A DNA stretch of 64,000 bases from Cunninghamia lanceolata (lineage: Eukaryota; Streptophyta; Pinopsida; Cupressales; Cupressaceae). The stretch lies in contig BSBN01001688.1 of the NCBI GenBank assembly GCA_027924645.1, positions 1,054,001 to 1,118,000 of the forward strand. The letters run 5' to 3'. Below are positions 58,071-64,000 of this stretch, in pieces. The position numbers were made by a program, and so were the translations under genes. Position 1 is the first letter of the stretch, and each line of letters opens with the position of its first letter. The notes under the pieces were generated by a model. It did no database searches. It worked only from the letters and a program-made list of their open reading frames with translations, and had not been told where the DNA came from.

Positions 58071-59520
58071 TGCCTCCTCGATGAGTGCAGTCCCTCTGCA
58101 CTCCATCCCCTGAGATTCACACTGACTCTTCAATTGAGGGACAGGATCAGCCAGTCATACAGGCACAGCAGGCACTACCATCCCTACCAGATATTGGGCC
58201 ACAGATATTACAGGCTTTACACACAGTTTTAGATAGGCTTCCATCGGCTGTAGTTGAGTCGCGCATAGAGCCACGTGTCGAGCCCCATGAGGATCCGTGA
58301 GAGGAGCCACGTGTGGAGCCATGAGATGAGTCCCATGTCAAGCCATGTGTGGAGCCCCGCGTTGAGCCGTGAGGGGCACCACATGTGGAGCCTTATGTTA
58401 AGGTGCCAGAGACGACGACAGAGGAGGTTGGTTCAGCTAACAGGGCCTGTATCAGGAGTGCTTCACACCATGCTAGGCATGATGAGGCAGAACGAGTAGA
58501 GCACATTGTTCACGGACCTTAGGATTATTATACAAATGAGCCTATCAGGAGCCACAGAGACAGAGGAGACCCCATTAGGGATTTATTGAGGCTAAACCCT
58601 CCTACATTCATCGGGACCATAGAGGGAGTCGAGGTAGAGGCCTGGCTCATCAGTTTAGATAGATGCTTCACGTTGCGTCCTTATGAGGGCAACACGAAGG
58701 CTCGTGTAGCAATACACCTGTCGTGAGATGCATTAGCTACCTGGTGGCACACTGAGGAGTGCAAGTGTCACCTTTCTTTAGACACTCTCACATGGGAGAC
58801 CTTTATTGAGCACTTCAATGCGCGATACTTATCAGATCATTACAGGCAGCGTCACATAGACAAGTTTCATGACCTCTAGCAGAGAGGACTTACAGTGGCA
58901 CAGTATGAGGGTAGATTTACTGAGTTATCTTGATATGCAGAGTATGTCCATGATGAAAAACTCCCGGTTCATAAGTTTATTAGAGGAATGAACCACAGTA
59001 TAGCAGGGCCTGTTCGTATGGCAGACCCCCAGACTTTGAGTGATGCTGCCAAGAAGGCATATATCACTGAGGAGATTCAGGGATGAGGGCAGAGTTCACG
59101 CCCTCAGTTTCAGGATCGTGGACAGCAGCAACATCAACAAAGTTTCCGCATACCATCACAGCCACCTCATAGGGGAGGATTTAGTTCCGCACCCTTACCT
59201 CCTAGGCCCCCATAGCAGCAGTAGAGAGCTAGGACACAGTAGAGGGCACATGGGGGACATAATAGAGGTTGACAGCAACAGGGCCCACTTAGAGATCAGA
59301 GGCAGCAGGGACCGCTTGTAGGACCCGCGAGGTCACAGCAGTCATTTAGGGGCTCACAAGGGTCTACTGGTAGATCAGGATAACAGCATTCGAGTAGGGC
59401 TCAGACTAGACAGGTATAGGCTAGGGGCCCTTGTTATGTTTGTGGTGGAGCAGGACACCTAGCTAGAGAGTGTCCACAAGGTTTTACAGTAGGGGACAAC
59501 CTTGTGTAGGAGGATCCGAG
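58071..59520 (+). pseudogene. Gag of the long-LTR element, many stops
   Basis: One frame from ATG 58071 (MPPR then TGA), interrupted by repeated TGA and TAG codons. It includes a VEPR/VEPH-type repeat region at 58255-58400, the gag core near 58570-59000 (FIGTIEGVEVEAWLISLDRC, ATWWHTEEC), a Gln/Arg-rich stretch with clustered TAG at Gln positions (59217-59420), and the zinc knuckle CYVCGGAGHLAREC at 59432-59473. Every stop checked is one transition from CGA or CAG. Confidence 0.8.
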
Positions 59521-60293
59521 CAGACTGTTGGTGATGTGGGTAGATCTCACCATATGTTCGCAGTGGTTGATAACTGCCAAGCTGATTTTCATGTGTCAGT
59601 GATTGAGATGTCAGGTATGATTCGGGGTAACCCCATTTCTATTCTCTTTGATTCTTTTGCTACTGACTCTTTCATATCTCCATCGTTAGTGGAGCGTTGC
59701 AAGCTGGTGGCCTCTAGGTAGGGTGATAAGTGGGTGGTTGAGTTGGCCTCAGGGGCCAAGATGACAGTAGATGCCTTAGTCCACGACTACAAGATTTCCT
59801 TGGGACCCTTTACCATAGTATGTGACCTTAGAGTTATGACATTAGGATCCTATGATGTGGTGTTGGGTATGGATTGGCTGCGGCTCATCGAGCCAAGCTA
59901 GATTGTCACCGAAAGGTGATCAGCTGCTTAGACGATCACAGTACATCAATTGAGATAGTGGGCATGCAGAAGCCCACAGAAGTGCGTATGATATCCGCTC
60001 AGCAGCTTAAGCACTGCATGTGGAAGGGATGCCAGATGTTCACCATCACAGTGAGTGACAGATCATATGACGAGCCTAAGGCATCTTTGGATGATCATCC
60101 CATCCTTAGAGAGTTTGCCGATGTGTTTCCAACAGAGTTACCGGGGATGCCACCCCGTCGTGAGGTAGACTTTCACATTGACCTAGTGCCAGGTGTTGAG
60201 CCTATGTTTTGTGCACCCTACAGGATGACCACACATGAGCTCACAGAGCTCAAGTTAGAATTGGAGGACTTGCTTGAGAAGGGGCACATCTGA
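59521..60293 (+). pseudogene. Protease and linker of the long-LTR element
   Basis: ISILFDSFATDSFISPSLV at 59638-59690 is the protease core, but the invariant Gly after Asp-Ser is Phe (59656-59658), so it should be inactive. GSYDVVLGMDWL is near 59850-59880, followed by a frame change. The pre-RT linker FADVFPTELPGMPPRREV and APYRMTTHELTELK is in the 59874-60293 frame. Confidence 0.82.
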
Positions 60294-61460
60294 CCGAGCA
60301 TTTCACCTTGGGGTGCTCTTGTCATCTTTGTGAAGAAGAAGGATGGTCTCTTCGATTGTGCATGGACTAAAGGTAGTTGAATAAGGTGACGGTGAAGAAC
60401 CATTATCCTCTGCCTAGGATTGACGATCTTTTCGATCAGATGTAGGGAGCCAGGGTGTTCTCTAAGATTGACCTAAAGTCTGGTTATCATCAGCTACGTA
60501 TCACAGAGCCGGACATCCATAAGATCGCCTTCCGGACTCGTTATGGCCACTATGAGTTCACTGTGGTTCCCTTCGGCTTGATGAACGCCCCTGCAATGTT
60601 CATGAGTCTCATGAATGGGGTGTTCCGTACCTATTTAGATCAGTTCATGATCATTTTCCTCGATGACATTTTGATCTATTCATGGATCGAGGAGGAGCAT
60701 GAGGAGCACCTTCGTCAGTTTCTACAGTGTTTGAGGGAGCAGAATCTTTATGGGAACTTGGCAAAGTGTGCATTTTTTAGGACAGAGGTTTAGTATTTGG
60801 GGCATATCCTATCTGGTGATGGAATCTCAGTAGATCCATTGAAGATCAGGGCTATCAGGGATTGGCCAGCACCCACCAGTGTGACAAACGTCAGGAGTTT
60901 TATGGGGTTAGCTAGTTATTATCGTCGTTTTGTTGAGGGTTTTTCTCGGATAGCGCACCCCATCACTTCCCTTCAGTGGAAAGGGAAGAGCTTTCTATGG
61001 ACTGAGCAGTGTGAGAGGGCCTTCGGGGTCCTCAAGGAGTGTCTCACCAGTGCTCCCATTTTAGCGGTTACTGATCCGACAACAGATTTTATGGTTTGCA
61101 CAGATGCATCACTTGAGGGATTGGGAGTCGTACTTATGCAGGGTGGTAGAGCGATCACATATGAGTCACGAAAGCTCAAGACCCATGAGCTGAACTACCC
61201 CACACATGATTTGGAGTTAGCGGTAGTAGTTCATGCTTTAGTTCGTTGGAGGCATTTCTTATTGGGTCATCGCTTTGAGCTCCATTCAGATCACCACAAT
61301 CTTTAGTATATCTTTACACAGCTAAATTTGAACTCTCATCAGTGGTGTTGGATGAAGTTTCTCTGCGAGTATGACTTTGATGTCCACTACATCAAAGGGA
61401 AGGAGAACGTGGTTGTTGATGCATTGAGTCAGAGGCGCCACGAGCTCTTGACCTTGCTCT
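60294..61460 (+). pseudogene. Reverse transcriptase and RNase H of the long-LTR element
   Basis: VIFVKKKDG near 60325, then [15 protein letters not shown], catalytic FLDDILIY intact at 60656-60679, [16 protein letters not shown], and RNase H with [18 protein letters not shown] and [17 protein letters not shown] at 60791-60793, where Gln is expected, separates the RT fingers-palm part from the thumb; a further TAG at 61303-61305 falls in RNase H. Confidence 0.9.
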
Positions 61461-62958
61461 GAGTGTGGACTTGAGAGGACGCATTATTCAACATCTACTA
61501 GAGGATGAGTAGTTTCTTGAGGTGTAACAGGAGATCAGTTCACAGATGGCCCTTGTGGGCAAGTATGCAGGGTATTCACTTGAGGCAGATGGGTTACTTC
61601 GTCATCGATAGTGCATCTATGTACCCCGCATAGGTGACCTACGTACTGTAGTGTTATCAGAGGCTCACAGAGCACCATATGTAGCACATCCGGGGGTGAA
61701 GAAGATGCATGCCATCCTACGACAACTGTACCATTGGGCGGGTATGAGATGAGATATAGCAGAGTTTGGTATGAGATGAGATATAGTAGAGTTTGTTGCT
61801 CGATGCCTTGAGTGTCAGAGGGTCAAGGCTAAGCATCAGCATCCAGCAGGTCTCCTTTACCCACATGAGATACCTGAGTGGAAATGGGACACCATTTCCA
61901 TGGATTTTATTGTTGGTCTTCCTATGTCTTCGCGTCGCCATGATGCCATCATGGTGATAGTTGACAAGTTGACCAAGGTGGCACATTTCTCACCTGTACG
62001 CACAATGTACAATGCATCAGCAGTGGCAAGAGTATTCTTAGATGATATTGTGAGATTACATGGAGTACCTTGCCGCATTATTTTAGACAAAGATTCTGTA
62101 TTCACTTCAGCATTTTGGAGAGCCTTGTAGCAGGCGTTGGGCACACAACTCAACTTTAGCTCCGCTTATCATCCTGAGATAGATGGACAGACAAAGCGGG
62201 TGAATCAGGTGTTGGAGGACATGCTTTGAATGTATGTTATGTACCATCAGCCTAGATGGGAGGAGTATCTGTATCTGGTTGAGTTTTCCTACAATAATTG
62301 GCATCACAGCTCGTTGGGTATGCCTCCCTTTCAAGCTTTATATGGCAGACCATGCAAGACACCATTAAGTTGGGATCGGATAGAGGACAGAGTTGCCATT
62401 GGTCCAGCGTTAGTTCAGGATATGAAGCAGTAGGTCACATTGATTAGACAGAGATTACAAGAGGCACATGATAGACAGAAGAAGTATGCCGATGCTAAGA
62501 GGACTGATTGGAGCTTCTCAATGGGTGATAGGGTATTCCTTAGAGTGCGGCCACACAAGAGTCCTATCCATTATGGAAAGGGCTCTAATCTCACACCACA
62601 GTTTGTAGGACTCTTTGAGATCTTGGAGTAGATAGGACCAGTTGCCTATCGTCTAGCATTGCCACCTAGCCTGTCACATATCCACGATGTCTTTCATATT
62701 TCTGTTTTGAGGCAATATATATATGATTTATCTCACGTACTGGACTGGAGTGCTCTATAGGTAGAGGTGGACGGGCAATTGGCTTTGGAGCTAATTCACA
62801 TATTGGTTTGTCGGACATTGGGCCTTTGAGGTCAAGAGCTGGACTAGGTTAGGGTCCAGTGGGATCGTTATGATGAGGTCACAGTGACTTGGGTGGATGC
62901 AGCTAGTTTGAGGGCACTCTATCCTCACCTTTTTGACGACTTTCAGGAGGAAGTTTAG
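61461..62958 (+). pseudogene. Integrase of the long-LTR element, catalytic Glu lost
   Basis: HHCC region near 61660-61820 with a 27-bp tandem duplication (61741-61794) that repeats RDIAEF-like codons. The core has MDFIVGLPM, LDKDSVFTSAFW and DGQTKRVNQ: the third catalytic residue Glu is Lys (codon aag at 62194-62196). Downstream are the conserved YNNWHHSSLGMPPFQALYG and GDRVFLRVRPHK, and a tail ending ...YPHLFDDFQEEV at a TAG, 62956-62958. Many TAG/TGA stops. Confidence 0.88.
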
Positions 62959-62960
62959 TC

Positions 62961-62976
62961 TTAGGGGGGGAGGAGG
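62961..62976 (+). promoter_or_regulatory. Polypurine tract
   Basis: ttaggggggggaggagg region directly before the 3' LTR. Confidence 0.85.
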
Positions 62977-63163
62977 TGAGGTTGATTATATTTCCTTCCT
63001 TATTTTGATCATTATGCTTTTCAGTTGATGACATTATCAGACCTTTTAGAGACTATGCTTCATTTTGTAGACTTGATTATATCTCCTGATTTGATATGAC
63101 ATTGATTAGACATATGGTGATTCGATTTGATCATATTTGATGCTATTTTGTGATTCAACATAT

Positions 63164-63198
<35 letters not shown>

Positions 63199-64000
63199 CT
63201 TGTGTTGAGATTCTAGTTATTTATGTGATGTTGACTATTTGACATGTGATTGAAAAATGTAGTTTAATTTGGAATTATGTTAATGATGATTATTGTTGTA
63301 TTCTATGGCGTGAATTTAATTCCAGTTGCTTCGGCAATGATTATCTTGATATGATTGACACTTGATCGAGATGTGCAGGTTACATTCCCAAGCCATGGGA
63401 AATTGGAGGTAGAATCCACACCAATGTTATTCCCTATGAAACCGATCCATTCCCAAGAGGGATAAGGATCACATTTGAAATTGAATGTTGATTTAAGTGC
63501 TTGATTTAATTTTATCACTTTGGCCTAATACCCTTTTGTTTAAATTAATTAATATTAAGTGTTGTATAATTTTTATTTGACTTACACCACTTGGTATTTA
63601 TTTTTATTTTTTGAGGCTATTTAAAATAGATTTATGACCCCCTTGGTGAACCTTAGTGTCCCAAAAGTTACCCTAGGTGGTTACCCATGGGTCTAGGGTC
63701 AATTTTGACTAATTAACCCTTGGATTAACCCACTTTTGGTCATTCTAAACTATGGTTTAGTCAGAGTGACGAAATTTGAAATTAGGGAAGGTGGGAGATG
63801 AGTCATGCTTTGGGAAAGACTCATCTCCCTTCCCAAAGTTTGGGAATCCTTTCCCAAGGAGGACTTGGGAGGTCTCCAAGACTCCCAAGTGTGTGGGATC
63901 TTCCTCCAAGACTCTCACACACACGTGTGAGAGCATCTTGGAGGGAGATGACTCTTTGAGAGAATAAGAGGATGCCATATGGCATCCCTTATCCTCTTGG
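62977..64000 (+). repeat. 3' LTR of the long-LTR element, first 1024 bp
   Basis: Begins TGAGGTTGATTATATTTCC; colinear with 53183 onward, including the TA run (shorter here, 63164-63195), the hairpins and the gccatatggcatc core. Cut by the window edge. Confidence 0.92.

Noticed and set aside
61717..62153. Minus-strand open frames across the integrase region
   Set aside because: Antisense shadows of the integrase coding frame, with no domain of their own.

Overview
The window looks like nuclear DNA of a land plant with a large, transposon-rich genome. It is AT-rich, has one intron-containing receptor kinase gene of a plant-specific family, plant-type LTR retrotransposons primed mostly by initiator-Met tRNA, and (CCCTAAA)-like plant telomere words. 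Long LTRs, nested insertions and heavy decay would fit a gymnosperm, but no feature fixes the taxon. All calls were made by reading the sequence; no alignment or database search was run.

Layout. 1-5740: 5' part of a minus-strand Tat/Ogre-type Gypsy element (LTR, duplicated primer-site leader, gag, protease, then an RNase H-like domain at the window edge). 5741-7700: a perfect inverted repeat, about 1 kb of degenerate telomere-like repeats, then CT/GA microsatellites. 7739-19403: a complete but decayed chromovirus-like Gypsy element with 3.2 kb LTRs and a 5-bp target duplication, inserted in a 47-bp tandem repeat, with a possible extra ORF before gag. 20395-21770: Copia RNase H remnant plus LTR.

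23549-30071 (minus strand): the only host gene recognised, a malectin-like LRR receptor kinase (LRR-I type). I could assemble 14 exons with every intron phase consistent, giving 888 codons; one intron appears to be GC-AG. Its first-exon/upstream region has been duplicated in tandem (29148-31925 and 31945-34185), and a MITE-like insertion in intron 1 has an empty site in the second copy.

34503-44400: a minus-strand Sirevirus-like Copia, truncated at its 5' end and interrupted twice: by a solo LTR of the 7.7-kb Gypsy family (36412-39577, target duplication aagga) and by a 333-bp TRIM (42853-43185). 44500-64000: nested Gypsy elements. An outer Tat-type element (LTR about 44500-47090, leader, gag fragment) was entered by a 5.5-kb non-autonomous gag-protease element with two 1618-bp LTRs (47265-52757, target duplication gtaaa) and by a long-LTR Gypsy element (53183 to beyond the window). 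Most in-frame stops inspected in the long-LTR element, and the clearest ones in the other coding relics, can be explained by single C-to-T or G-to-A changes at CAG, CGA or TGG codons, as expected after cytosine methylation.

There is no operon-like co-operation here: the receptor kinase is an isolated host gene, and the rest is a layered record of insertion, duplication and decay.
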